Shown: one piece after another, positions 20,637 through 27,976 of the stretch | Layout of the letters: the number at the start of each line of letters is the position of its first letter | Numbering within the stretch: the first letter of the stretch is position 1 | Assembly: GCA_043813805.1 (NCBI GenBank) | Contig: JBDRKR010000026.1 | Coordinates: forward strand, 1 to 36,519 | Source: 2-02-FULL-43-13 sp043813805 | Lineage (GTDB): Bacteria; Patescibacteriota; Minisyncoccia; Minisyncoccales; MHMH01 | Direction: 5' to 3' | Length of the DNA stretch: 36,519 nucleotides | The notes under the pieces: generated by a model | Told to the model about the DNA's origin: nothing | The model's input: only the letters and a program-made list of their open reading frames with translations | The model's database searches: none | Program-made: the position numbers and the translations under genes

Positions 20637-21524
20637 TTTTAAAAATTTTTTTACCAGCTTCTCCGCCTCTCTTTGATTTTTGACCCAATAAATTCGCTTA
20701 TCTCTCTTAAACCAAGTCATCTGGCGCTTGGCGAAATGCTCTGTTTCTTTTTGGATAAGTTGGAGCATTTGTTCGTAACTTAATTTCTTTTGAAGATACC
20801 GGGCGATAAAGCGGTATTCTAAGCCGAACTCAATCAATCTTTTCCAGGAAATACCTTCTCCGTGTATTTTTTTTACTTCAGCTATCATGCCCCTTTTTAA
20901 TCTCATCAAAAGCCGTTTTTTAATTAAGGAGCTAAGCTCCTTTTTTTCTTTTTTAATACCAAGCATCAAAACCGGATAGGGGAAAGGCTTTTTCTCCAAA
21001 GAGGGAATCGTTTTTTTTGTTTTGAGAACGATTTCCAAAGCGCGAACCAGTCTTCTTCGGTTATTTTTATCAATGGTCTTGGCTCTTTCGGGATCAAGTT
21101 TTTTCAGTTTTTCAAATAATTGTTCAGTAGCTGATTTTTCAAGATTTGCCCTCAACCGCCAGTCGGGTTTGACCGAAGGTATAACAATGCCGTCAACCAC
21201 TGCCTGGATATAAAAACCGGTGCCTCCGCAAAGAATGGGCGTTTCGCCCTTTTTTATTATTTTAACGATGGCTTTTTGCGCCAGTTTGCGGTATTGAACG
21301 ACATCAAACCTCTTTTGAGGCGAGGCGACGTCGAGAAGGTGATGAATGACGCCTTTCATCTCTTTTTGAGTTATTTTGCCGCTGCCCAAATCCATTCCAC
21401 GATAAACCTGGCGCGAATCAGCCGAAACAACCTCGCCGTTGAATTTCTTAGCAAGGCTTACCGCCATAGCCGATTTTCCCGAAGACGTCGGTCCCAAAAC
21501 AGTTATTAGACCTGACTTTTTCAT
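20631..21524 (-). CDS. miaA: tRNA dimethylallyltransferase
   Basis: A 297-aa enzyme that adds the dimethylallyl group to A37 of tRNAs reading UNN codons. It shows P-loop GPTSSGKS (11-18), DSRQVYRGMDLGSGK, GGTGFYIQAVVDG, and the C-terminal RQMTWFKRDKRIYWV. The ATG overlaps the miaB stop (ATGA), so both are translated in sequence; MiaB uses the MiaA product. Around residues 184-192 the sequence KKELSS is encoded by the 17-nt palindrome AAGGAGCTAAGCTCCTT that also occurs in thrS. Length is normal for the family. Confidence 0.95.
   Translation of the reverse strand: MKKSGLITVLGPTSSGKSAMAVSLAKKFNGEVVSADSRQVYRGMDLGSGKITQKEMKGVIHHLLDVASPQKRFDVVQYRKLAQKAIVKIIKKGETPILCGGTGFYIQAVVDGIVIPSVKPDWRLRANLEKSATEQLFEKLKKLDPERAKTIDKNNRRRLVRALEIVLKTKKTIPSLEKKPFPYPVLMLGIKKEKKELSSLIKKRLLMRLKRGMIAEVKKIHGEGISWKRLIEFGLEYRFIARYLQKKLSYEQMLQLIQKETEHFAKRQMTWFKRDKRIYWVKNQREAEKLVKKFLKN
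20926..20942 (-). repeat. 17-nt palindrome in miaA, shared with thrS
   Basis: AAGGAGCTAAGCTCCTT is an almost perfect palindrome and occurs identically at 25934-25950 in thrS. In both genes it is read as KKELSS. Confidence 0.65.
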
Positions 21525-22531
21525 ATGTTTGGATGTTTGACGAGTTTCATCAAGATTTTTGCCCGGCGGTTTTTTTCTTCCCGCGAAATGTCATCTTTCA
21601 TTTTAAAGGAGGCGGTGCCTGGCCTCGGAGAATATTTGGAGACGTAGGCGATGTCAAATTTTATCGTTTTGAATAATTTTACGGTATTTTCAAATTGTTT
21701 TTTGGTTTCGCCCGGAAACCCCGCAATCACATCGGTCGAGAGATTAATATCGAGCATTTTTTCCCTGATTCTTTTTACCAAATCTTTATATTGTTTTACG
21801 GTATAGTTCCTCTTCATTTTTTTAAGAATTTTATCGTCGCCCGATTGGATCGGTAAATTAAGGCGTCTTCCGAATTTTTTGCATTCGGTCAAAGTATTAA
21901 TTAATTCGTCAGAGAAATTCTTAGGATTGGGGGACATGAAAAAGAATTTGAAATCACCCGGGATATCGTCAACCATTTTGACCAATTTGGCAAAATTAAC
22001 CGTACCGGACTTGTAATCGTTGACGTTCTGCCCCAAAAGCCAGACCTCAGCCCCGTTAGAAAAATTATTTTTTCTAATGGGGTTTCCCAAGATATTTTTT
22101 ACTTCTTTTAGTATTTCTTGATGGTTTCGACAAATTAACCTTCCTCGAGTAAAAGGTACAACGCAGTAACTACAAAAATTATCGCAGCCGTTGGAAATTG
22201 GGATAAAGGTCGAGGGGCAACTGCGCTGGGGCATTTTTTTTATTTCATCAAAAATTTCCCTGAATTTTGCTTCATCTTTCTTTAAAATGCAGCCGGTCAG
22301 AATAGTTTTTAGTTTATAGTTTTTAGTTTTTAAACCCTTAAGTTTCATCGGCATGCCGAAAACCCGGTCAACCGCCGATTGTCTGACCGAACACATATTA
22401 ACCACGATTAAATCAGCCTCTTTTGGGCTTTGAACGGGCTTGTAGCCCCTTTTTTCCAAAGATGAGGCGATTCTCTCCGAATCGGCTTTATTCATCTGGC
22501 AGCCGTAAGTGATAATATGATATTTTGGCAT
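21521..22531 (-). CDS. miaB: Short MiaB-like methylthiotransferase without TRAM
   Basis: A 336-aa radical SAM enzyme expected to turn i6A37 into ms2i6A37 in tRNA. The UPF0004 domain keeps its three cysteines (YGCQMN, NMCSVR, TGCIL), and the radical SAM motif is CDNFCSYC. The start is taken as the Met of MPKYHIITYGC (22531), 7 nt after TAGAAT; the frame is open to an ATG at 22540. Compared with usual MiaB (about 440 aa), the linker between the two domains is some 50 residues shorter and the C-terminal TRAM RNA-binding domain is absent: the protein ends at RAKILMKLVKHPNI. A KTKNYKLKT stretch and an insert around NPIRKNNFSNG stem from repeat-like DNA. Pairing with miaA supports MiaB over MtaB or RimO. 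Confidence 0.85.
   Translation of the reverse strand: MPKYHIITYGCQMNKADSERIASSLEKRGYKPVQSPKEADLIVVNMCSVRQSAVDRVFGMPMKLKGLKTKNYKLKTILTGCILKKDEAKFREIFDEIKKMPQRSCPSTFIPISNGCDNFCSYCVVPFTRGRLICRNHQEILKEVKNILGNPIRKNNFSNGAEVWLLGQNVNDYKSGTVNFAKLVKMVDDIPGDFKFFFMSPNPKNFSDELINTLTECKKFGRRLNLPIQSGDDKILKKMKRNYTVKQYKDLVKRIREKMLDINLSTDVIAGFPGETKKQFENTVKLFKTIKFDIAYVSKYSPRPGTASFKMKDDISREEKNRRAKILMKLVKHPNI
22051..22082 (-). repeat. CCCCGTTAG palindrome inserted in miaB
   Basis: CCCCGTTAGAAAAA and TTTTTTCTAATGGGG form a hairpin inside the coding sequence, read as NPIRKNNFSNG. Its ends match those of the intergenic elements at 9413 and 33831. It lies just before the conserved LLGQNVN and keeps the frame. Confidence 0.7.
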
Positions 22532-22538
22532 ACTCATC

Positions 22539-22544
22539 ATTCTA
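22539..22544 (-). promoter_or_regulatory. -10 box of miaB-miaA
   Basis: TAGAAT on the minus strand lies 7 nt before the ATG at 22531, in line with the other leaderless starts. The -35 is weak (TTTTCA at 17 nt). Confidence 0.45.
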
Positions 22545-22548
22545 TAAC

Positions 22549-22579
22549 AGAAGAACGACCCTGAAAAGGCCGTTCTTCT
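22549..22579. terminator. Hairpin between the secreted protein gene and miaB
   Basis: AGAAGAACG (22549-22557) and CGTTCTTCT (22571-22579) form a 9-bp stem extended by GG/CC pairs. It lies after the stop of the upstream minus-strand gene. The T run is poor, so termination may be weak. Confidence 0.5.
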
Positions 22580-22601
22580 GATATATAGAAGAGCCGTTTT
22601 T

Positions 22602-24101
22602 CTATTCTATTGCTCCGGTCTCAAGATATCGGAGAACGCATTTTTGATTTACGCAGGTTGCTTTAGCCGAAATTTGGCCTTCAATTACCTGTTTTTGTTC
22701 ATCGTATGTGATACCTCTGAGCGAACACGCATTTCCTGTGGAGTCCTGGAAATTTGGCGTAGTATTGTACAAAGATTCATATTTTTTATTAATTGCAATC
22801 TTTATTACTCCGCCGCAACTCTTATGTTTTACGATAAGGCAATCGGAATCAACATTACAGACAGGCAGCTGTTCGAAAGCGGTTGCGCATTCTCCTTTAT
22901 AGCTTATTTCCACGTCGGCTGATTTCGCAAAACAAGCATTGCTGTAAGTTTTGCCGTCTTTGCCGCAGACCGGGCTCCATAAAGCAATACAGTCTTGTCC
23001 GCCTTCAATCGGTTTGGGCGTGATGTTCGTTTCAGCGGGTATGACGCAGTTGAAGGCAACGATACAGCCCTTTTCGTCTTTTTTAACAATTACCCGGCCG
23101 TTTGGACAGAAGGTTGAGGCGGGTTTGTCTGTCTGCGGGCAGACCACGTTTTCGTCTTTATTTTCATCTTCAGCACCTTCTCTTACCTGTTCGATAATTT
23201 TTTCTCTTGTCTGAAGAAGCTTTTGGATAATTTGAGGACTGTTTTTAAGTTCGGTTTTCAGACTGTCCAAGATTTCCATCTGCCTTTCTTTCACTCCGCC
23301 GATTTTCTCAATATAGTCCTGGAATCTCGTTTGGTCTTCGGGAGACATCTTTTCCAGATCGCCCTGCAATCTCTTCAGAGCGTTTTCCTGGGCTTTCTGG
23401 ATGGCTTCTTTGGCTGTTTCAGGCACTTTTTCTTCCAATTCCTTGAGAACTTCTAAGTTTTTGAAATTCTTGAATTCGCTTCCTTTAACTTCTTCAAGGT
23501 TTTTTTCCAACCTTTCCTGGATTTTTTCTTTATTTTCTAATTTAATCATAACCTCGCCGAATTTTTCAAGGTGTTGTTCTCTGGCTTCTTGTATCTTTTC
23601 CATGGTGCTGGTTGAAACCTGGGTCTCCAGTTTTTGGAGGATTCTTTGATGAAGGGTTTGCTGCTGGATAAATTTATCCAAGAACTTACCAGCTTCGTTA
23701 TCCCCCTCAGCTTTTTCTTTTATTTTATCGACCGCTTTTTTCACTGATTCAACTTCTTTCCGGAAATTCTCGACGGCTTTTTTAAGAGCTTCGGGATTTT
23801 GAATTTTCTTCTCGGCCAGCTTTTTCAGTTCGATCAACTTTTCATTGGCGAATTTTTCTCGGAGCGTGGCTTTTTTAACCGGGTCTAAAGTAACCATGTT
23901 CTGAATCGCCCTGCCCAGGTTTTTGAAAAAATAAAACGGGCTGTCGGGCAACATAATCGACTCTGAGACGCCGAGATCTTGAGCTGTCACGTTTTCATCA
24001 AAAGCGACTGTTTCGGCAGTGCTTCCTGTTTCTTGGGCCAAAACTATGCCGAAAGCGAATAACAAACAAAAGCTTAATATGAGAGAGTTTAATATTTTCA
24101 T
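22602..24101 (-). CDS. Secreted DUF5667-type protein with Kazal-like domain
   Basis: A 499-aa exported protein. A signal peptide (1-22, ending VLA) is followed by a DUF5667-like helical segment (about 50-150: LPDSPFYFFKNLGRAIQ, LDPVKKATLREKFANEKLIELKKL) and more charged helices to 310, probably a coiled coil. The C-terminal third is Cys-rich: residues 321-352 hold four Cys, and 371-405 read CIALWSPVCGKDGKTYSNAC followed by a last Cys at 405, a textbook Kazal protease-inhibitor pattern. A third Cys-rich part follows (415-488). Cell-surface or secreted location is clear; protease inhibition is inferred from the Kazal part only. No ribosome binding site stands out. Confidence 0.75.
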   Translation of the reverse strand: MKILNSLILSFCLLFAFGIVLAQETGSTAETVAFDENVTAQDLGVSESIMLPDSPFYFFKNLGRAIQNMVTLDPVKKATLREKFANEKLIELKKLAEKKIQNPEALKKAVENFRKEVESVKKAVDKIKEKAEGDNEAGKFLDKFIQQQTLHQRILQKLETQVSTSTMEKIQEAREQHLEKFGEVMIKLENKEKIQERLEKNLEEVKGSEFKNFKNLEVLKELEEKVPETAKEAIQKAQENALKRLQGDLEKMSPEDQTRFQDYIEKIGGVKERQMEILDSLKTELKNSPQIIQKLLQTREKIIEQVREGAEDENKDENVVCPQTDKPASTFCPNGRVIVKKDEKGCIVAFNCVIPAETNITPKPIEGGQDCIALWSPVCGKDGKTYSNACFAKSADVEISYKGECATAFEQLPVCNVDSDCLIVKHKSCGGVIKIAINKKYESLYNTTPNFQDSTGNACSLRGITYDEQKQVIEGQISAKATCVNQKCVLRYLETGAIE

Positions 24102-24139
24102 TTATTTATGATTAGTTATTTATAATTTTAGGACGACCT

Positions 24140-25750
24140 TTAATGTATTTTTTCCTTTTTTTCTCTTAAGAATGATCTCCATTGCTCTAAGAATTCGACG
24201 AATAGTTGGAAGGGCATGTCGAGAAGCGAGTTGAAGATAATCGCCACCGCATTGTACTTCGCCCATTGATTAGATAGCCAGCGGCCGACCTGGATAATGG
24301 GCAGAGAAAAGAGGTCGAGAAGACCGTGCAAGAATGTTTCTTTTTCTTTTTCAACTACCAGTTCTTTCGCTCTTTGGCGGATTTTTACGCCGGCAAAAGA
24401 AATCATGGAAACAAAGAGAAGGAAAATGATAATAGAAAGAATGCTGAAGTTCATTTTTTGGAGTCCCCAGACGATAAAGCCGTAAGAGGCGATAAAGCCG
24501 GCCAGGTAGAAAACAACCATGAATAAATTTAAAACCAAACCTCGCCGAAGAGACGGTCTGATTTCGTAAATATCCCTTTTTTCCTTACCATAGACTATTT
24601 TCATCACCTCCATGATTACCATGTCTTCATTGTGCTTCGAGGGCGGGCGGATGCTGAGCACCAAAAAGAACATTAAAACGGGGGGAGCCATAATGCTTAA
24701 TACCGACGTTAAATAGTTGAATTGCTGAGTGACATATTTGTCGAAAGGAACTTCAATGGCAAGAGCTACTAAAACTTTGGTAAGAAAAATGGAAATAGTG
24801 CTGTAAATGGCCGCTCGGTTCATCTTCAATCCGACCTTTTTCAGCCTAAAACCGTAAGCCTCTTTGATTTTGCTTTCTAAGACCCCTGGGTTTTTGAGGA
24901 TTTGTTGAGCCTGGGCGGGGTTTTGAGAAATGATATCGCCTAGGATCAAATAGGGCGTGTCGTATCTTTCGCAAATAGCGTAGAATTTTTCTGAGAGTGG
25001 ATGCTTCAGCGCCTCTTCGATTTTTTTCCAGATTAAATAAATATTGGAAGTAATTTCGTTTAAGGCGGGGCGGGGGAGATTCGCCCAATCCGGAAACCAT
25101 CGCCTTAATAGATTGTAAGTTATGGTCGGCGAGTCAAGTTTGAAAAGCGCTCTTTGGACGGCGATGTAAAGCTGGGTATCAGCCTCTCCTTCGCTGATGC
25201 TGCGTACGCTCGATCTTTCTTTCACTCGGATGCCCGCTTTCATCGCCTCCATCATAAAATCAATTAAGGCGTTTTCTTTTGGGGAGGGGGAAAGCGTCGC
25301 CTCAATTTCGCAGGCAGCCACCCCGAAGAGCCAATCATAAAGATACATTTTCGCTTTTTCTTTTTCCGGCGTCGGAGAGTTTTCCAGAATAAAGACGCAT
25401 TTGTCGATAATCTTTTGCACTTCATCAATTTTCGATTCGGGAATGGTTTCGTTGGGGAAGTGTCCGCCTCGGATCAGTTCATAGATGAAAGGCTCGGCGA
25501 TCTTTTCGGCCATGTCCAGATTCTTTTTCAAAAACAGCCTTCTTTTCAGAATCCTTTCGATTGCCGTTTTTCTTAAAAGATGTTCCTCTCTCCAATCAAT
25601 AACTCCCCTCATTTTTTCATAAAAAGAGGCGACGCGGCTCGCTACTTCGTCTACGTTGATGGTGCTGACGCCTTCTTTTGCTTGGAGGCTGCGCGACCAT
25701 TCTTGATAGCGATCAACTAAGAGTTGAGTTGATGAGGTGAACTCTTGCAT
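24140..25750 (-). CDS. Unrecognised four-helix membrane protein
   Basis: A 536-aa protein whose first 310 residues are soluble and mostly helical, with many E, K and R. Four membrane helices follow at about 313-335, 346-367, 403-428 and 434-455, with a charged loop (368-400) between the second and third. A conserved-looking C-terminal amphipathic tail (477-536: LLDLFSLPIIQVGRW, SLLDMPFQLFVEFLEQW) ends the protein. The start overlaps the end of thrS by 34 nt; the next internal Met (residue 47) is possible but loses part of the helical region. I know of no function; such proteins next to thrS look lineage-specific. Confidence 0.65.
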   Translation of the reverse strand: MQEFTSSTQLLVDRYQEWSRSLQAKEGVSTINVDEVASRVASFYEKMRGVIDWREEHLLRKTAIERILKRRLFLKKNLDMAEKIAEPFIYELIRGGHFPNETIPESKIDEVQKIIDKCVFILENSPTPEKEKAKMYLYDWLFGVAACEIEATLSPSPKENALIDFMMEAMKAGIRVKERSSVRSISEGEADTQLYIAVQRALFKLDSPTITYNLLRRWFPDWANLPRPALNEITSNIYLIWKKIEEALKHPLSEKFYAICERYDTPYLILGDIISQNPAQAQQILKNPGVLESKIKEAYGFRLKKVGLKMNRAAIYSTISIFLTKVLVALAIEVPFDKYVTQQFNYLTSVLSIMAPPVLMFFLVLSIRPPSKHNEDMVIMEVMKIVYGKEKRDIYEIRPSLRRGLVLNLFMVVFYLAGFIASYGFIVWGLQKMNFSILSIIIFLLFVSMISFAGVKIRQRAKELVVEKEKETFLHGLLDLFSLPIIQVGRWLSNQWAKYNAVAIIFNSLLDMPFQLFVEFLEQWRSFLREKKEKIH

Positions 25751-27450
25751 ATAGTTTTTATGAAATTATCTAAAGCGACAATGCCCAAATCTCCCTTGCC
25801 TCTTTCCCTGACGCCAACGGCGCTGGCTGCGATTTCTTTGTCGCCAATGACCAGAATGTAGGGGATTTTCTGCATTTCGGCTTCTCTGATTTTTTTACCA
25901 AGGGTTTCTTGCGCGTCGTCGATTTCCACTCGAAAGGAGCTAAGCTCCTTTTTAACCTTTTGGGCGTATTCGAGGTGTCTGTCAGCAATGGGTACGATTT
26001 TAATTTGAACGGGCGACAACCAGAAAGGCAGAGCACCCGCGTAGTGCTCCAAAAGAAATGCCATGGTTCTTTCGATGGCGCCGATGGAAGAGCGGTGAAT
26101 GACGATGGGCTCTTTTTCTTTGCCGTCTTTATCAACGTAATTGAGTTTGAATCTTTTCGGCATGACAAAATCGTATTGGATGGTGAAAGCGGTGTCTTCT
26201 TTACCGGCAAAGTTTTTCATTTGGATATCAATTTTCGGCCCATAGAATGCCGCTTCGTTTTCCACTTCAAAGAAGGGCGATTTTCTTTGCACCAAAACCT
26301 GCCTTAAGACGTTTTCGGCAAAAGTCCATGACTCATCGTCTTTATAGTATTTTTTACCGTCCTTTTTATCGCCTAAAGAAAGGCGGTATCGGTAATTAGT
26401 GCCCACTTTCAAACCTAAAGCCTCGGCCATGTATTCGATTAAATCCATAACGCCGTTAATTTCGTTTACGGCATCGTCTTTTTGGCAAATAATATGGGCG
26501 TCAGCCAGGCAGAAAGATCTCACCCTGATAAGCCCGGTCAGTTCTCCGGATTTTTCATAGCGGAATTGTTTGGCAAGTTCCGCAATTCGGAAGGGAAGTT
26601 CTTTATATGACCTGGGCCGCGAAGCAAAAAGCTGGAAATGGTGGGGGCATGTCATCGGCCGTAGAATAAATTCTTCTTCGTCGATTTTCATGACAGGATA
26701 CATAGAATCTTTATAGTACGGATAGTGCCCCGATGTTTTATATAACTCCACTTTAGCTAATTCCGGGGTATAAACGTGTTTGTAGCCCCTTTTGATTTCT
26801 TCATCAATGACGAATCTTTCCAGTTCTCTTCTGACAATCGAGCCTTTCTCGGTAAAGAGGGGGAGTCCTTTTCCTACTAAATCGGAAAAAACAAAAAGGC
26901 CGAGCTTTTGGCCTAAAATGCGATGATCTCTTTTTTCGGCTTCTGCTTGCAACAGCAGGTAATCGTCAAGTTCCTTTTTGGTTTCAAAACCCAGGCCGTA
27001 AATTCTGGTCAGCATCGCGTTTTTTTCCGAACCTTTCCAATAGGCCCCGGCGAGTTTCGTCAGTTTAAAGCCGTCAACGGTAATTTCTTCGGTTGATTTA
27101 ATGTGGGGTCCTGCACAGAGATCAAGGAATGCGCCCGTTTCGTAAACAGTAACGGTTTTACCGGGCAGTTCTTTGATAAGCTCCAGTTTATAGGGCTGGT
27201 CCTTAAACAGTTTTTTAGCCGCGATTTTCGAAACAATTTTCTTTTTAAAAGCGAGTTTTTGTCTGATTAATTCCCGCATTTTGGCTTCGATTTTCGGTAA
27301 ATCGGCTTCGGTTAAGTTTTTAACAGAGATATCGTAATAAAAGCCGTTTTCAATATTGGGCCCAATGCCAAATTTAGCCTCGGGGAATAATTTCCTGACG
27401 GCGTAAGCCATAAGATGCGACAAAGAATGCCGTATCGTTTCAATTTCCAT
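25717..27450 (-). CDS. thrS: Threonyl-tRNA synthetase lacking the TGS domain
   Basis: A 577-aa class II synthetase. It starts directly with the editing domain (HSLSH at 8-12, CAGPH at about 111-115), so the N-terminal TGS domain of usual 640-aa enzymes is missing. The catalytic domain has MTCPHHFQLF, RIAELAKQFRYEKSGELTGL, and IHRSSIGAIERTMAFLLEHYAGALPFWLSP; the anticodon domain has KIREAEMQKIPYILVIGDKE. In the latter, KKELSS is encoded by a palindrome shared with miaA. The C-terminus runs a few residues beyond the usual LDNFI end and overlaps the next gene. The ATG lies 6 nt after TAATAT with no ribosome binding site. Confidence 0.95.
   Translation of the reverse strand: MEIETIRHSLSHLMAYAVRKLFPEAKFGIGPNIENGFYYDISVKNLTEADLPKIEAKMRELIRQKLAFKKKIVSKIAAKKLFKDQPYKLELIKELPGKTVTVYETGAFLDLCAGPHIKSTEEITVDGFKLTKLAGAYWKGSEKNAMLTRIYGLGFETKKELDDYLLLQAEAEKRDHRILGQKLGLFVFSDLVGKGLPLFTEKGSIVRRELERFVIDEEIKRGYKHVYTPELAKVELYKTSGHYPYYKDSMYPVMKIDEEEFILRPMTCPHHFQLFASRPRSYKELPFRIAELAKQFRYEKSGELTGLIRVRSFCLADAHIICQKDDAVNEINGVMDLIEYMAEALGLKVGTNYRYRLSLGDKKDGKKYYKDDESWTFAENVLRQVLVQRKSPFFEVENEAAFYGPKIDIQMKNFAGKEDTAFTIQYDFVMPKRFKLNYVDKDGKEKEPIVIHRSSIGAIERTMAFLLEHYAGALPFWLSPVQIKIVPIADRHLEYAQKVKKELSSFRVEIDDAQETLGKKIREAEMQKIPYILVIGDKEIAASAVGVRERGKGDLGIVALDNFIKTICKSSPHQLNS
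25934..25950 (-). repeat. 17-nt palindrome in thrS, shared with miaA
   Basis: AAGGAGCTAAGCTCCTT is identical to 20926-20942. It is read as KKELSS in a loop of the anticodon-binding domain. Confidence 0.65.
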
Positions 27451-27456
27451 GTTTTT

Positions 27457-27462
27457 ATATTA
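27457..27462 (-). promoter_or_regulatory. -10 box of thrS
   Basis: TAATAT on the minus strand is separated by 6 nt from the thrS ATG at 27450. A -35 is not obvious. Confidence 0.4.
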
Positions 27463-27505
27463 GCACAAGATCGATTATGAGGGAATAAGAGGGAACGCTC
27501 AGCTA

Positions 27506-27535
27506 TTGACAAGATAGGGATATTCGTGGTATAAT
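27506..27535 (+). promoter_or_regulatory. Consensus promoter of the small membrane protein gene
   Basis: TTGACA (27506-27511), 18-nt spacer, TATAAT (27530-27535), with a second TATAAT at 27535-27540. It points away from thrS. Confidence 0.8.
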
Positions 27536-27568
27536 ATAATCAGGAAAGAAGTTTAAGGGAGGCGTACG

Positions 27569-27772
27569 GTGAAAATCAAATTATGGGGGCGTTTGGTGGC
27601 GGTGGTAACTTTACTGGTGGTGGCGGGAACGGTGTTGTTCGTAGGGCCGATAGTGGTGGTGTCGCCGGAGTTCCTGCCGGCCGCGCTGTGGGGCATGGGG
27701 ATCGCGGAGGTGGCGGGGGTTGCTGGTATCCTGGCCGTCGCCTCTTGTAGCCCCTACAACTACTCCGAGTAA
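27569..27772 (+). CDS. Small GC-rich membrane protein
   Basis: A 67-aa protein starting at GTG 27569 behind AAGGGAGG. Two hydrophobic stretches (about 8-32 and 37-58) leave only a short polar end (SCSPYNYSE). The coding sequence is rich in GTG, GCG and GGG, clearly more GC-rich than its neighbours, and is bounded by its own consensus promoter and a 10-bp hairpin. Recent transfer or an unusual selective pressure is possible. Holin-like or toxin-like small membrane proteins have such a look, but there is no partner gene to support that. Confidence 0.55.
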   Translation: MKIKLWGRLVAVVTLLVVAGTVLFVGPIVVVSPEFLPAALWGMGIAEVAGVAGILAVASCSPYNYSE

Positions 27773-27783
27773 AACTTCTCAAG

Positions 27784-27817
27784 GGGGGTTGCGATGAGCT
27801 TATGTCGCGCAACCCCC
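27784..27817 (+). terminator. Strong hairpin after the small membrane protein gene
   Basis: GGGGGTTGCG (27784-27793) and CGCAACCCCC (27808-27817) form a perfect 10-bp stem. There is no T run, so it may act as an RNA 3' stabiliser rather than a classical terminator. The following 120 nt up to the dnaE terminator are AT-rich, and I see nothing else there. Confidence 0.5.
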
Positions 27818-27944
27818 GACCTCTATAGCTTCTGAATTAATTCGGAATCTGCAGAGGTAAGAAAATTAAAATAAATTTTACTCAAATGACACATCAAATT
27901 ATTCAGTATTTGTTAACCATTATTTCAATTTATTTCAGATAAAC

Positions 27945-27976
27945 AAAAACAGCTCCGAAGGGGCTGTTTTTGTTTT
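27945..27976. terminator. Bidirectional terminator of dnaE
   Basis: AAAAACAGC and GCTGTTTTT arms around TCCGAAGGGG form a hairpin with T runs on both strands. It ends the dnaE transcript on the minus strand. Confidence 0.85.

Noticed and set aside
22602..24101. Kazal-type protein as a sign of eukaryotic contamination.
   Set aside because: The gene has a bacterial signal peptide, a DUF5667-like region common in CPR, and the base composition of its neighbours; Kazal domains do occur in bacteria.
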